Shown piece by piece: positions 21,601 to 32,909 of a stretch of DNA of 64,000 bases (position 1 is the first letter of the stretch; each line of letters opens with the position of its first letter). The position numbers were made by a program, and so were the translations under genes. Source of the DNA: Microstegium vimineum (Eukaryota > Streptophyta > Magnoliopsida > Poales > Poaceae); assembly GCA_022036555.1 (NCBI GenBank), contig CM039122.1, positions 49,198,100-49,262,099 on the forward strand, in the 5' to 3' direction. Under the pieces are notes generated by a model. The model had not been told where the DNA came from and did not search any database. It saw nothing but the letters and a program-made list of their open reading frames with translations.

Positions 21601-24600
21601 AGAGCCATATAGTCAGCTTCATCTTCTGCCTGTCTAATAGCTGCTTCAACATCTGCATTTGACAGAGCCAGATCCACATCATTTGAAGCTCCCGCGGTTG
21701 TAGAGCAATTCTTCTCCTGATCTTCCGCATGGAGAGTCGTGTGCCCAGAAAAGAACTCCATAGGATCAAGTTTCTTGAAGAATTCCGTATTGTAGCTACC
21801 ACGTTGTATCACTAAATCATCAAGAGCTCGTTTCTGATTTGCTTTCTTGAGAATGTTCTCCTCTATAGTGCTTTCACTAATGAGTCTATATATGTGAACT
21901 TCACGAGTCTGACCAATCCTGTGGCATCTGTCCTGTGCCTGTAGGTCCATTGCAGGGTTCCAGTCACTGTCATAGAAGATGACAGTGTCTGCACCTACAA
22001 GGTTGATTCCCACACCACCACTACGAGTGGACAAAATGAAAAGGAAAAACTTTGGATTTGTGTTGAACCTCTGCATCAGAGTCTGCCTCTCTTCTGGGGG
22101 AGTAGAACCATCTAAACGTAAATATGTATACCCATATAAATTTATGAACTCTTCCAAGACATCAAGCATCTTAGTCATCTGAGTAAATATCAAGGCCCTG
22201 TGCCCTTCTGACTTCAAACGCCTTAACAGAATTGCTAGTTCCTGCAACTTCCCACAATCAAACTGGATCAAACGCCTATCAGGAAAGTAGACTTGACGAC
22301 GAACAATAGCAGACCTTATAGGAGACAGAATGGGAGAAAACTTGTTCATGCATTTTTCTCTTCCTTTGCTGCACCAGCAAACAGGGGAAGGAGCTCGAGC
22401 AGCAGGAATTGCGAATGTAAATGATTCAACAATATCAAGCATTTTCTGAAAGCGTTCCACAGATGGAAGAATAAGATCTGCAAGGCTTGACGAATAGTCC
22501 ATGTGGCACATAGGGTTGTTCCTCTTATCAAGAATATTTGATACAGGATGCTTTACAGTCAAAACATGTCTCGTGTTTGTGCCATAGACAGGCCTCTTTT
22601 GGAATCTAACTCTATTCCACCAAGCAATGGAAGCTGCCCTTTCTCTGGATTCCTTTATTCTCTCCTCCTGAACGGCTTTCTGAATATCTTCAAAAATGTT
22701 TGTCAAATTACTTCCCTGCTGATCCTTATTAGAGCAAAAAATATCAAGGTCACAGTCCATGGAAGTGATACTTGAAGGAAAGGCAGGGATGACCTCGTCA
22801 GCTTCCCAGGAACTCATGCTAAATTCATTTTGAGTAAACACAAAATTCATATCAGACAGGTCCACCTGAGAAAATGGACTCTTATCAAGGAGCATGCAGA
22901 CTGAATGGCTGAGCTGTATGTTAATCCCAGTCATGTCAAATGAGCTTATTATTGGGCGGCCTTCAAAAAGGTCTGGATGGTTACAGACCTTTCTAAGTTG
23001 CATAATGATGCTTATCATGCCAAAATAATTCCCACTTGCCAGTGTCGCTTGTGTCTCTGAGCTAGCGACAAAATCTTCATACAAGTTCCTTTGCCTTCTA
23101 GAAAGTCGGCAATATATGACATGCTCATGCTTCTGTGGTAACTGTTTCTCAACATCCCTTTTCAGTCGACGCAGTAAAAATGGACGAAGGACATTGTGCA
23201 ATCGATCTATAACTTCTTTGTTTACTTTATCTTGGCCATCCACCATCCCAGAAATTGGATTGCAGAACCAATCCTTGAACTCTTGATGAGACTGAAATAC
23301 ATGAGGCATCAGAAAATGCATGAGGGACCAAAGTTCCATAAGGTCATTTTGCAGTGGAGTTCCAGTGAGAAGAATACGTCTCTTTGAGTTAAAGTTGAGC
23401 AAAGTCTGCCAACGCTGTGATTTCCAGTTCTTTATCAGATGAGCCTCATCAAGAATAAGATACTTCCACTTTTTTCGCTTAAACACTTTAGAGTCCTGAA
23501 TGACAAGCCTATATGTTGTGATGCAAACATGGAAGTAATTTGGTTTCATCCAGCCCTGACGTTTCTGCTTTCTCTCCTTTGCACTTCCAAAATAAGTCAG
23601 TATTTTAAAAGCAGGACACCACTTAAGAAATTCAGTCTCCCAATTTAGCATGACACTAGTCGGCACAACAATAAGATGTGGACCCCATATTCCCTTCTCA
23701 CACGCAAGGTGTGCAAGCAAGGAGATAGTCATGATTGTCTTGCCTAAACCCATTTCGTCTGCAAGAATTCCGTTAAGCCTCTTCTCATACATAGCAACCA
23801 ACCAATCTAGCCCTATATGCTGGTATTCACGAAGAGAATGCTTAAGAAGGAATGGAAATTTTGTGCGCACTTTTGTAGTCAAGAAGGTGTTGCCAGTTGG
23901 TTGTGCTGATCTTGCAGCAGCTGCAGCATCAGCAATTACATCATCACTCTTATCTCCATGGACTGTCTCAACATCAGTGAGATTATTCTCTTCCACAAAA
24001 TTCTGTTGAGCACAAGACACTGATGCAATTTCTGATTGTAGAGCCTTGTGCTCAATTTCCAGCACATCCCTGGATTGGTGATCCACAAATATATCACTTT
24101 TCGCTTCCAAAATGTTCACAGATTGATCATCCAAAGACATGTCAGTATTGACCTCTTCAATATAATGAGGTGAATTCTCCAACTCCGTTGTTTCATGATC
24201 TGCACAGCCATCCTAAATATATAAAAAAAAGGTATTACAAATGGACCACAGTAATTTGTTTGAAGAAAGCAATGGAAAATCTAACTATACCTTTCGGTAC
24301 CTCGCGAGAAGTTCTTCTAGTGGTATCTCGCTCTCCTTTTGCAATAACTTAATCTACATTGAAAGGACATATGATCACCAAAAAATAGTTAGCAGAACCC
24401 TTTTGGAACATATGTAATCATGAAACCAATTGCTAGAAAAAATGGGCGGGTGCAATTAATGCCAACAATATAGTCCTAGTCCTAGTCCAACCTCTGAAAC
24501 CTTTAATGAAAACAAGAATTTGGCTACATATAAAATTCTGAATGGAGGGATGCTGACCACCAGGGCCCTCTGCATAGACCAGTATACTGTCACATTTTGG

Positions 24601-27600
24601 CTTTTACCTTTTAGACATGGTTCTATTGAATAATATATAATGTTTAATTATTTATATGATCATACTGATTTATGCACCACACTGTTAGTCGTATGGTCTT
24701 TCATTCAATTTGCTAGTATCTGTTCAGCAGTCAAATAACAAACCCTAGAATTAATTTTTAACGTTAAAATGCCAGTTTGATGTGTGTTCGCGCGGGCGTG
24801 TGTGAGAGAGAGAGGGAGATGAAGAGAGAGCTTGCTAAGTTTCAGAAAACAAAATAAAGTATAGAAGGCCAGCAACTTTACTGTTAGCCCCCAATAATTG
24901 CATAAATATAAGGGTATTTTCCTAAACAGTAAGCCAAATGGATGCATCGCTAAAATGATCATTGAGTCACCTCCTCATGCATAAGTTATAATCAGACCCC
25001 TTATCAAAACTTCGGGGCTCTGCTTTTAATTGGGATTTATCCAGTAACAAACTTGTATGCTCATTGAATCACCTCCTCATGCACAAGTTATGATCAGACC
25101 CCTTATCAAAACTTAAGGGCTCTGCTTTTAATTGGGATTCATCCAGTAACAAACTTGTGTGACATAAGGAGTATGTTCTAATAAACTAACATAAAAAGAT
25201 TGTGGAACCAAAGGTGGTAGCGATAGCCCAAACAATCTATTTAATTAAATTAGTCTCTTGACATTCCAAGAATTAATGTTCAGAACCAAAATAAACAAAA
25301 GAACCTTCAGAAAAAGAAATTAAGTGCCTTACATAATTGCACATGATAACAATGCTAGTGAATCAGTTTTCAAGGCCGGCTAAGTTTACGCTCCTTGCAA
25401 TAAAAACTGAACTGGAACACTTCAGCATGACAATGCAAACAATTCAATGATGTTATGGATTGATGGCAGCAATCACCTCTTCCAGATGATCAGGATCTTC
25501 TTTCTTTGCCAATTCTTCCTCTTCTGACAAAGTTGTTTCGTCATCCTATCAGAGATTATCATACATTATGTATCATGAGACAGCAGGACTCAATATACAT
25601 GAAAACTTTACTAGATGGCTATAGTTTTTCCCGATTCTTCTTCAAGTATAAACTCTGATCCAGGTAGTAACAAGGAAGCAATGAGGAAACAAGATGAAAA
25701 AGGCAATGGTACCTTTACTTCTTCAGCAGCAATATAATCATCGTCCTCCTGAAAAAAAGAATATCGCAGTTACATTAACCAGTGTCATAAAATAGCCAGA
25801 TAGGAGTACTGAAAAGCAGTTTTTTTGCCAACATTCATCTAGTTGAGCTTAAAAAACAGACCAATTGATCATTGCTTGGCATGAAGAAGCCAAAGCTAAA
25901 TATCCCAAACCTCCAGTGCGATAGTAGAAACTAACATGTGTTAGGTTTGGAGACAACCTATGATGGGATGGCCCTGTCCCTTGTGTGTGTGTGTGTGTGT
26001 GTGGGTGGGTGGGTGGGTGGGTGGGAGGGGAGGAGGTGGATGGGGGCGATCCCACTAGACTGTTTGGTTACCAGGATGTTCAATTCCAGTTTTGCATTTA
26101 GTAGAAAGGATGAGGATGGATGGTGATTCTAATCCTGTCAACCACCGTTAGCAGTGGGACACAAGTGTCGGCCACTGAGAAGCAGATATGGCCATGCCAG
26201 TGCCAGGAGACCTCCTCCCGCTCGAGGAAAGGTGGAGCACACAGCAGCAGGAAGGTTGGGCGCATCACAGGACTACAGCGAGGGAGGAAGGCTGGAAGAA
26301 GCAGCGCAGATCAATGACAGAGTGTGATGCCGTCCAGATGGGACAATTCCGTCCCCTCAATTAGGAAGGACGGCTTGGTCCCAATATCAGAGAAATATCC
26401 CTCCAGCAACGATGACCAAACCCATTTCATCCTAGGAAAATTCAGGCAACATCAACACTGATGTAACAATTTGTTTGAGAAATCTACAGGCTTCCTAATA
26501 CTCCCTCTGTTCTAGTATAGTAGGCACAACTCCAAAATCGCAAAGACCAAGGAGAAGTCTAATTAGAGCGCGTTTCCAGGGAAATCTGCTCAATTCAGCC
26601 TCCAAACAATTACGGCGTACGCTTCTCCTTCATGAGACGTTAAGGAGCCGTCAAGCTAGCAAAGCACTCCTTCGGCTTCCACGCATGCAGACATGCAAAT
26701 CTTCTTCCGCCTAACTGTCGCGCGCTAATTTCTCTAACCACAGCGCCATGCAGCCATCAATGCCCGCCCGGAGCCCCGTACTAACCGACGCGCTATTTTT
26801 TTCTCAGCCAAAATTTTATCTCTTGGCGCCTGACTAAAATTCTTCTCTTGGTACAACTCTGATACACTTCACGAGAGTCTTCTCCAGCTTGTCCTCTGCC
26901 ATCACCATCACCTGCGAGCTACTCTGGTACAGCTTCACGAGAGATATGTATGCAAGGGAGAGATGCAAGCAAGGAAGTAGGATAAACTGTTGGCCGTACT
27001 AGTACTACTCCTAAATATACTCAGCTCCCGTGGCTCCGTGAGAGAGTAACGTCTATGACTAACGGCAGACGAGTAGCCTGAGAATTTAGCTGCCAGGATT
27101 AAATGCTCCGGGCCCCTGAACAGACGAGCGCCCTGTATACGCGGACACTTGAAAAAGGGGTTCCGTCTACTATACGAGGACGGAGGAGTATTTGCAATTA
27201 CGCGTCGATGTCACAGTATTGATTATAGCTAAACTTACAGGAATTGCAGCTTAAAATGTCCACATTCAGTAATCCAGAATGGATTGCATTTCTTTCTCTG
27301 GTCTTCCTCTACTTCTTAAAGGTTGTTAATGGATGTTGAGTTTTGAAAAGATAAACTTTCATGTGATAGGGGTATTGTTTTCTTAATTCAATAGATAATT
27401 GGTCTACAAAAGAAGTTCAGTTGGGCAGATACTATCAAGTGAAGGGGTAGTCTACAGGAATTTCAGTTGGGTAGTCCACGAATAGATAGTGTTAAAATTC
27501 TTCTTGACCCATGACCACCGCAAACTCCCCTTTTCCCACACATAAGGACTGTTTCCAGAGACATCACCCTCAGGCAGCGATAGGAAAGAAAAATATAAGC

Positions 27601-30600
27601 ATATAACAGTGGGGTAAAGGATTAAGAAAATCATAAACAACATAGATGACTAGAACATGCCTGATCATTGATAGAAGAAATATTTCCATTACTTTTACCC
27701 TGAAAAGTTAAGAACATTTGGCGGTACAATCAGATAATGCTCTATGTCCAGGGTTTCATCCAAAGAATGAATAAAGAATAAAGCCAACACATGGAGCACA
27801 AATAAGATACAGAAAGCAAGCGTACATGACTCTTCTTCACAAACTCAGCATAAGAATGACCATCATCCACTTCCTCAGAAGAACTGCCATCGTCACTTGA
27901 AGTGTGAGCAGGTTCATGATCAAAGCCATTAGCCTGGTTCGAAGAATCTAAAAAAAGGCAAGAAACACATCAATCATAAGAAATGACATCAAAGAGTCTG
28001 ATCAACTTCCTAATACTCTACAAAATCTCACCTACAATCAAATTCTTCGAACCTAAGTTACTTAACATGTCTTTGCTGTCTGGACTGCTTTCCCTGCTAA
28101 CTGAGACATATTGAACTAATCAAATTATCAATTGAGTGTCATGCAGTGCATTGCATAGCATTGTCCCCTCTATGTATGGAAGTGGATAAGAGAGAATTGT
28201 TGTTGGAGATCACCTTTGGTTTTTGTATACATTTTGAGAATAACATCCAGTGGTAGGTCAGCTTCTTCCTCTAAAGCAGCTAGTTCTTCATTCCGCTCAG
28301 CTTCGGTGATCTGAGCTTCATCCTCATCGATTGTGTGTTCATCATCTTCCTGCAGCACTCACGCATACAAGTAAGATTCATGTGAACAACGGATTCAAAA
28401 AAGACAACAAGCATTCCATTCTAATACTTTTATGCAGCCTACCCAACTGAAAATAATTGACTAGAGTTAACAGTATATCAGTATGTCAAAAAATCTATCA
28501 CCAACTTTTGCTGGTCTGAACAATAATTGATAAATGAAAATATATTTGCAGACATGTAACAGTACAATATTATACTATATGGTGAAATAAAACAGAGGAA
28601 AAACATAGAAAAACTGATCCTTCTCAAATTAACAAAGACAATAATGTACCCTGATACATAGAATTCCTTACATTTACTTTCTGAGTAACAAAAGAAAAAC
28701 TGAATTAGGTAACTGAAAATGGCTTACTGGCTCTTCATCCAAGGAGCTCTCATAATCATCATCGGCATCCATATTATCTGAAAATGATAATTGTTTAAAC
28801 CAAGAAATCGAAAATAAGGTCTTGACACATGCAACATATATCACAATGCTACAAACCAAGATCATCAGGAATGGCTGCATTTATGTTCTCTTCTGCTACT
28901 TCCTCTTGAAGGGATGATTGGTTTATCTGCGAAGTTCCGTTTTCTAGGTTTTGGGAATAGGGCATGTCCACAAGGTTTTCCGCCAACATTGTCGAATACC
29001 TGGAGAAAGTTGTACCAAAGAACAGGTCAACATACAGCTAGAAACAAAATTATAGATGCTACAGGTCAGATGAACCATAATGAGACTGACATACCTTTCA
29101 GTCTGACCTAAAAGGAAATAAAGTTGCTTATCAAGTGCCTTCTTCTTTCTCTCCTCAACCTCCAGTTGATGCTTATAAACAACCTGTTTTCCCTCAAATC
29201 AAAAAATATTATATAGCTCAGTTTTCTTCCAAAAAGAAATATCCAAAAGTAGTGCCACAGTTAGCCACGACGTTAGAAGATAAATATGAACTTGCCAGCT
29301 TTTCTATTTTAGTCCAGAACTTCTTCACATCCTTTGAAATATTAAGGGCAACTTTTCGCATTCTATGTTCTTCCTCCTGCAGAAGAAAAATCATCATATA
29401 CTAGAATAATTCTCTTAATTCATTATTTACATAATTTGATTTTTGAGGTTATTACTGGAGCACCATATCTTCATTCAAAGGCATTACAGAAACTAACCAT
29501 AACTAACATTTCATAGATAAGCAGGTTGCTCGGAAGAGCTTGCTGCAGCACCCCTTCCTGAGCCTACTGTTCAATTACGAAAGGAAACCAGAAGCATTGC
29601 TGTGGCTGCCAGAGTAGCAGTCTGACAGGTTGGTCTTCATACCCTGTCCCCTCAGTCTACTGAGTTGTCCTTCCATGGTTGGTGGGAGAAAGTTAACAGT
29701 GGGCTGACGAGACAAGGTGTTGATTCGCTTATCATTCTAGGAGCTTGAACTATTTGGAACCATCGCAATGGGTGTGTCTTTGATGGAGGAACTCCAAATT
29801 TAGCTAGTGCTCTGATCATCGCCGGCGAGAAACGCTGCATTTGGTCTATGGCTGGGGCTAGAGGGCTCTCCTTTTTAACTGCCCTCCTCCTCCGGTAGCT
29901 AGAATGTCTAGCTCAGTAGTAGTCTCCTTGGGTGGTTTTGTCACCGGCATGACTATAATCTTTGTAACAGTTGGGGTGTGAGTGTGAGTGTGAGTATGTT
30001 TGTGTTTGTGTTGTGTGGGGTGTTATTTGGGCTCTTGCCCTTTGCTCTCTTTTTAATATAATGAAACGTAGCTCTCCTGCGTTTTCGAGAGAAAAAAAAG
30101 CAGCAACGAGCAGAGCCAAGATATATGACAGAACAGTGATTACAGGTAGTCCGATTAATCATGATTAATAGACCTAATCGGTGGTCCCTTGAAGTCAACT
30201 AGGGACACCAAGGTGACTAGCTTGACTAGAAACTCGACTAGGTTTCCAGCCATCCGACTAGAAGGGGGATACCCAAGGCTGGATGCTACTGCCTGTCCTT
30301 TCACGGGCCTGCTCAACTGGGCTTAGAGGACTGGGCTACAGGCTGCCAATTTGGCCTCTTAGGGTTAGCATAAGTGTGCCCAGACTCCAGCAAAACTCAA
30401 AGAACAGAGGCGTGCAAGAATTATCTATCCCACGCCGCCAAAACTCCTACAGTACATGATTCCTCTCTTTCCCCGCACTATTCCCCGTCTCCCACGTGCC
30501 GTTCCTCCTCCCCAATGACATTCCTCATCTCTCATGCACCGTTCCTCCTCTTGTGGAGCCATCCAACCGCTCAAGCCACCGCCCCTCTTCGTGATGTACT

Positions 30601-31817
30601 CCTCGGATGGTGAGTGTCTCCATCCTGAGGTGCTGTACAGCTGTTGTGTATATGTGCAGATGTGGAACGGTAGTATGCAGTGGTGGAAGTGATCATGCAT
30701 GACCTTGAATGTAGTCTTAATGCTTGCTTTATTGTGTATACTATATAGTATGTATATATGTCCTGAAATATATAGGACAAATAAGACTGATTAGTCTCGA
30801 CTAATCGATCTGGTCTACAACAAATCATCACGAGTCGCCTTGTCAGTCCCATTGCGGCTAGGTTCGACTATAGAATTTGTAAACATTGTGACACAAGAGT
30901 CAAACCTTCTGTTTTCTCTCGCCCTTTGTTGCATGGTCAACAATGCTCTTATTTGCTCTTTGAGCAATCTTTTTGGCCATGGACAACTTCCATTTTCTCT
31001 CAGAATCAAACTCCTGCAGCATACACAAATTTAAGCTTGCAAAAGAAAAAAAAATTACAAATTGACGATAAATTTAAGCGGGGGTTTTCAATAAGAAGGA
31101 TTGCAATTTGACAATTATATTATAATATAATATAGTAAGCAACCTTTGACAGCCACACCATCTCAGCAAGGACATGGTCCCAGTGAACTTTTGGCCGTCG
31201 AGGCTCCCTTGGAGCTTCAAGAGCCTGCGCCAATAAGATACAGTTTAAGGTAGCGTAATAAGAACAAAAGAGAAAATGGAGTTATGTTTTTACTGACATT
31301 AGAGCATCTCCAAGAGATTAGCCAAAAGGACTAGCCAAATTTAGTGATTTAGCTACTCTGTAAAATAGATTTGAAAAAAAAAACAATACTATACTTCAAC
31401 ACACTATGTAAATCAAGAAGCTAGATGACTAGTGAGGTAGACTATCCAAAAGTAGAGAACGAATGAGGAGGTGGGATGAAGAGCTACTAAATTTGGAGTC
31501 ATTTGCAGAGTCTGTTGGAGACGATTTTTCTTTCATAATAGCCAAATTTACCTTTAGAAAACGATTTGGCTAATCTCTTGGAGATGCTCTTAAACAATAT
31601 AACAGAAAATGTGCAAAGAATAACAATTTTCCCTTTATTTTCCTCTCAAACTACAGAGCATGCACCATAGATATGCAAGTATGCAGGTACAAATAGCACA
31701 GAAGATGAAGAGAAATACAGTGGATGGATTCATGCAATATCAAATCTGTGAGCTAAACTTCTGACGCCTAGCTCTTGTCTCATGGTCTAGCTTTGACCGG
31801 GGACCTTTTGACGCCAT
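13154..31817 (-). CDS. PIE1: PIE1/SWR1-type SNF2 ATPase gene, 18 coding exons, with disabling lesions
   Basis: PIE1 is the catalytic ATPase of the plant SWR1 complex, which replaces H2A with H2A.Z in nucleosomes. Exons on the minus strand: 31817-31758, 31224-31144, 31013-30906, 29376-29296, 29183-29095, 28999-28857, 28777-28728, 28349-28214, 27947-27826, 25748-25713, 25545-25477, 24353-24291, 24212-21104, 20935-20871, 15664-15597, 15367-14658, 14203-13710, 13574-13154. Exons 2-15 join in phase. The order is HSA domain, acidic region, split SNF2 helicase, SANT-like domain and C-terminal tail, about 1,970 codons, near the size of Arabidopsis PIE1. Lesions: exon 1 is followed by TTTAGC instead of GT; a chromovirus sits at the exon 15 acceptor; the A run at 15334-15340 shifts the frame; TGA at 14105-14107. 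The copy is probably non-functional or truncated, although an assembly error could explain the two single-base indels. Confidence 0.85.
15668..16036 (+). repeat. 5' LTR of the chromovirus
   Basis: 369 bp, beginning TGTCATGTGCGG and ending CGCCCTTGACA. It contains a TATATA at 15866-15871 and a (TC)7 run. Compared with the other LTR it has C instead of T in TTTG(C/T)TTTGG, two TC units fewer, and two single-base differences in length near the 3' end. Confidence 0.93.
16040..16050 (+). other. primer-binding site of the chromovirus
   Basis: TGGTATCA begins three bases after the LTR end. It complements the 3' end of the plant initiator methionine tRNA; the match weakens after eight bases. Confidence 0.7.
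16165..20529 (+). pseudogene. gag-pol frame of the chromovirus with three in-frame TAG codons
   Basis: One frame runs from ATG 16165 to TAG 20527-20529 and is interrupted only by TAG at 17185-17187, 17533-17535 and 19924-19926. Gag comes first (PRYDGKTNPLLFINKCESYF, then a C-X2-C...H-X3-C knuckle in CFNCNENYTRGHNRFC). Protease follows (LLDSGSTHNFIS), then reverse transcriptase (VDYRALNALTVKDAFPIP, FFDDILIYS), RNase H (VECDASTLGFGAVL), and integrase with its HHCC finger (HEGIHRTLHRL, CVTCQQYK) and core (DIGIDFIEALP, VSDRDPVF, QTDGQTEAANR). A chromodomain-like stretch near VLLEWQGEPPASATWEDLDD ends the protein. No indel is present. The copy could not make Pol without readthrough, so it was either mobilised by a relative or lost coding ability after insertion. 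Confidence 0.88.
20415..20785 (+). repeat. 3' LTR of the chromovirus
   Basis: 371 bp, with the same ends as the left LTR and (TC)9. The gag-pol frame runs into it and stops at TAG 20527-20529. Confidence 0.93.
21104..24212 (-). CDS. PIE1: PIE1-like exon 13: complete split SNF2 helicase
   Basis: This 3.1-kb exon is open throughout (1,036 codons). In the reconstructed protein the Walker A motif DEMGLGKT is near residue 500 and the DEAH box (YLILDEAHLIKNWKSQRWQT) near 600. LLTGTPLQNDLMELWSL and RPFLLRRLKRDVEKQLP follow. A long insert then separates the second lobe (ALIFTQMTKMLDVLEEFI, YLRLDGSTPPEERQ, STRSGGVGINLVGADTVIFY, QAQDRCHRIGQTREVHIYR). A long insert between the lobes is the mark of the INO80/SWR1 subfamily and seats the RuvB-like ring. 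The exon ends at a GTAAGT donor. No lesion is seen in it. Confidence 0.92.
24291..31817 (-). CDS. PIE1: PIE1-like exons 1-12: N-terminus, HSA domain and acidic linker
   Basis: Exon 1 begins MASKGPRSKLDHETRARRQK. Exons 2-3 carry the HSA domain (KVHWDHVLAEMVWLSK, ERKWKLSMAKKIAQRANKS), which in INO80/SWR1 ATPases binds actin-related proteins. Exons 4-5 continue with KDVKKFWTKIEKL and the YKHQLEVEERKKKALDKQL block. Exons 6-12 are strongly acidic (for example DADDDYESSLDEEP, TLSEEEELAKKED) and end ESEIPLEELLARYRK. All junctions from exon 2 on keep phase. The intron after exon 4 (ending 29296) starts with GC (CTG then GCAAGT), a GC-AG intron. The missing G at the exon 1 donor breaks the start of the message. 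Confidence 0.82.
24959..25161. repeat. 102-bp tandem duplication in PIE1-like intron 11
   Basis: Two adjacent copies start TCATTGAGTCACC (24959) and TCATTGAATCACC (25061), both containing CAGACCCCTTATCAAAACTT and ending CCAGTAACAAACTTGT. They differ at a handful of positions. Confidence 0.85.
25982..26027. repeat. compound (GT)n(GGGT)n microsatellite in PIE1-like intron 9
   Basis: About eleven GT units run directly into about six GGGT units. Confidence 0.9.
26501..27188. mobile_element. Stowaway-like element, 688 bp, in PIE1-like intron 9
   Basis: The ends CTCCCTCTGTTCTAGTATAG and the reverse complement of CTATACGAGGACGGAGGAG form imperfect inverted repeats, flanked by TA on both sides. It is longer than a typical MITE. 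No transposase frame is seen, so it is non-autonomous. Confidence 0.65.
29540..30100 (+). mobile_element. 5'-truncated LINE fragment in PIE1-like intron 3
   Basis: A reading frame with one stop contains GWWEKVNSGLTRQGVDSLII, then TIWNHRNGCVFDGG and MAGARGLSFLTAL, the C-terminal end of plant L1-type ORF2. It is followed by a tail near 30055-30100 with CTCTCCTGCGTTTTCGAGAG and a run of A. The 5' end is approximate. Confidence 0.7.
30101..30890. other. unclassified repeat-like sequence in PIE1-like intron 3
   Basis: This part of the intron between exons 3 and 4 has motifs such as CGACTAGG and GATTAATC repeated in both orientations near its two ends (about 30145-30240 and 30785-30815). That suggests a non-autonomous DNA transposon, but I found no clean terminal repeats or target duplication. 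Confidence 0.3.
31302..31589. mobile_element. Tourist-like MITE in PIE1-like intron 1
   Basis: The inverted ends GAGCATCTCCAAGAGATTAG and CTAATCTCTTGGAGATGCTC match perfectly over 20 bp, and TTA flanks both sides (31299-31301, 31590-31592), as expected of PIF/Harbinger MITEs. Confidence 0.88.
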
Positions 31818-32265
31818 CTTTCCAATCACTCGCACAGGACTACCTCATATCTTAGACCATGTGCAGCAAACTGGCATTCCAACAGTGCAGCAACTGTAAG
31901 TGATTAGTTCAAAAGTCTAGCAATATGTAGCGAGTAGAAAGAAAAAAGAGCTGATGTAGCAATTTCAGTTTCTGTAAATCCCCCTAGTTCTTTGTATTCT
32001 GCTTGTACATAAAAATCCTTTTACATATGTAAAATTTGGTCATGCTGGAGGCTGGAGGATTTTAGCCCCATAGCTTCGGATCAAATAAAAAAATCAATGA
32101 ACCAGGAAAATATGCACCCAATGTGTTGAAGATCAGATGGTCCAGTATGCCTTCAACAGCAATGACCAATAAAAAATTTAATGTTGAAAGCAGGTATCCA
32201 ACATTCCAACCCATAGTAACATATACTGTATGAGCTATTCTGAAACACCTGGAGGTAACTACATC

Positions 32266-32511
32266 CTCTGATTCCAAATATAAGCCATTTAGACTCGAGC
32301 ACAAGGATTAAGTAGTATATCAAATGGCTGCAGGGCCCTTCACTTAATATGCACATTTGGAAAAATGACTCATTCATTTGTGTGAGTGGTAGCATTTATT
32401 AAGCAGGGGCAAGAATGGACAAAAGGGGTAAACAAAGTGTAGAAGTTCTAAAACAACCTAAAAATAAAGAAAAATTAAGAAGGCTAAAATAACCTACATT
32501 TGGAATCAGAG
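32266..32511. mobile_element. Stowaway-like MITE in the leader intron of the PIE1-like gene
   Basis: CCTCTGATTCCAAATATAAG at the left and TACATTTGGAATCAGAG at the right are imperfect inverted repeats enclosing about 246 bp. TA follows the right end. The left end is less certain. Confidence 0.55.
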
Positions 32512-32671
32512 TACTAAAAAGCATTGGGGGAAATTGGCTTTTCACACTCCTCATTCATTCATTTGGGATGAAAACAAATTTCAATGATGAACTAATACAA
32601 AGGAATTCTGATGCAGATCAGCAGAAGTAAAGCATAGCACACTTTTGGTGACGATGCCAGAAAATAACTAT

Positions 32672-32909
32672 GGTGCTGTTTGGTTCGTGCACAGCCAACG
32701 AAAACATCAATGGGAATGGACAACGCTGCAACCTGGAAAAAAGTAATAATTTGCTCTGATTGTTTGGTTCGCATGAGGTGATAGTTGCCAGCAATGTGAA
32801 CCGTTTGTGGTGAATCGTGGGTGGTAAGCGGAGAACCAAATGGATATGAATGTTAGTGAATACCACTGTGAATTGTTTCTGGTGCAAAATAGCCCAACAA
32901 AACAACACC
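32672..32909. mobile_element. MITE with TAT flanks in the leader intron of the PIE1-like gene
   Basis: The ends GGTGCTGTTTGGTT and AACAAAACAACACC are imperfect inverted repeats, flanked by TAT on both sides. A 3-bp duplication suggests PIF/Harbinger. Confidence 0.6.

Noticed and set aside
24959..25161. CRISPR-like repeat array
   Set aside because: Only two adjacent copies without spacers, in a plant intron; it is a simple tandem duplication.
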